A stretch of 64,000 bases of DNA from Trochalopteron elliotii (Eukaryota; Chordata; Aves; Passeriformes; Leiothrichidae). The position numbers and the translations under genes are program-made. The notes beneath the pieces were generated by a model, which made no database searches, had not been told where the DNA came from, and saw nothing but the letters and a program-made list of their open reading frames with translations. Shown in pieces: positions 63,111 to 64,000 of this stretch. The stretch spans positions 3,356,762-3,420,761 of the forward strand of contig JANPWX010020199.1 in the NCBI GenBank assembly GCA_024734555.1, read 5' to 3'. Numbering within the stretch: position 1 is the first letter of the stretch; every line of letters starts with the position of its first letter.

Positions 63111-64000
63111 TTACTCCTGAGATGAAGGTACATTGTAGGTCTTGCCTCCCCTCTGTCATGTTTAATAAATACACATCTCATTTCCTAGAGAGAGAAGCTG
63201 TCATCATCTCCCATTTAAGGGAACATAACTGAAGGCATTCTTTAGCACTTAGATCTATGCATGCAGGACAGGGCATCTTTTTATGCATGTTGATACTGCA
63301 TCATTTGGGGTAGGATGGGGTAGAATCTTCAGTACAGTAACTAATGAAGAAATAAAATTGAATGTTTTACAGCACTCAAGTAAACCAGAAATATTTTCTT
63401 CAACTGGCTTGAAAAGATGTAACAATTCAGCATATGATTTTAATTAATGTCCATGTAACTAAAAATGTGTTCAATTCACAATAGCATTACAAGAAAACAT
63501 ATTGACATCTAATTAAGGATCATAGAATTTGCTGCAGAGAAACTGTAGTGCATCTGTTCAATGAGACAAAATCATGGAGAATGCTAAATGACAAAATATA
63601 ATGAAAATGTGAACCAATACACAAATGAGGCCATTAAATACATCAGTGTGAAACAAAGTGGTGAAATTCAAGAGAAGAACTCATGCATTGGGTTTGGTAG
63701 ATAATACAAAGCGATATTGTTTAGTAAGGGTTTTTTCTTATTATTTACTTGTGAATAGCAGGATTTCAGCTGCTGGGATCTCTTAATGGGAACTGCTATT
63801 TCCAAGTTAACATGAAAATACTTGATGTTTTGCTGACAATTGACAAAATAATTCTCATAACTTCTCACAATAAATGCTTAATTTGTTGCATTATTTTGTC
63901 AGTTCTTGTGTGAAAGTCTTTCCTCCTAAATACCAATTTGACCTTAGCAAGCTGATTTCACCATTCTTACTCTGTACTCTTCACAGTGAAATTCAGATTG
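63111..64000. other. Unique AT-rich DNA, no gene seen
   Basis: No element or exon recognised. A CATAGAAT near 63521 resembles a CR1 tail octamer, but the surrounding bases do not support it. Confidence 0.5.

Noticed and set aside
63515..63545. CATAGAAT resembling a CR1 terminal octamer
   Set aside because: Only one octamer-like word; neighbouring bases do not follow the CR1 3' UTR.
1..64000. CRISPR arrays, operons, phage or plasmid modules
   Set aside because: No regularly spaced identical repeats, no dense collinear ORFs and no ribosome-binding pattern; the retroelements identify the DNA as avian.

Overview
The window looks like bird DNA, probably from a songbird or a related neoavian, and it is almost entirely non-coding. 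Four 5'-truncated fragments of the CR1 LINE, the main avian non-LTR retrotransposon, end in the typical ATTCTRTG octamer (two on each strand). Four endogenous-retrovirus LTRs of avian type are present, all in + orientation and all apparently solo. The rest is AT-rich unique sequence with homopolymers, microsatellites and a few short tandem duplications. No tRNA, rRNA, snRNA, CRISPR array, operon or bacterial-type gene is visible.

Layout. At 1-600 there is a pyrimidine tract and one weak candidate host exon on the minus strand (402-536). From 600 to 12,000 the sequence is unique, with a 63-bp tandem duplication, a CR1 tail at 6.5 kb and an A-rich tract at 9.15 kb. At 12,066-13,592 lies the most distinctive feature: a long avian LTR whose body is interrupted, just after its TATA-like box, by about 450 bp of unrelated DNA carrying a dense CpG island. 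A third LTR, with tandem repeats in its U3, ends at 16,503. From 16.5 to 32 kb the sequence is mostly unique, including a T/G-rich tract at 29.6 kb. At 31,966-32,464 there is a complete 499-bp solo LTR flanked by a perfect 6-bp target duplication. A strong G-quadruplex motif lies at 36.9 kb. At 39.8-41.0 kb a CR1 fragment is followed 270 bp later by another solo LTR. Two minus-strand CR1 fragments lie at 43.6 and 50.4 kb, purine-rich DNA with an 18-G run at 51.6 kb, and a 41-T run leading into T/G-rich DNA at 62.2 kb.

No complete protein-coding gene can be supported. The longest ATG-initiated open frame is 144 codons (53,095-53,529) and matches nothing I recognise. Open frames overlap on both strands at the sizes expected in AT-rich non-coding DNA. 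The window is best read as an intergenic stretch or a large intron. If it is an intron, 402-536 is the only place where I see a plausible minus-strand exon. No new gene system was found; the points worth checking are the interrupted LTR with its CpG island, the candidate exon, and several short palindromic or quadruplex-prone sites.
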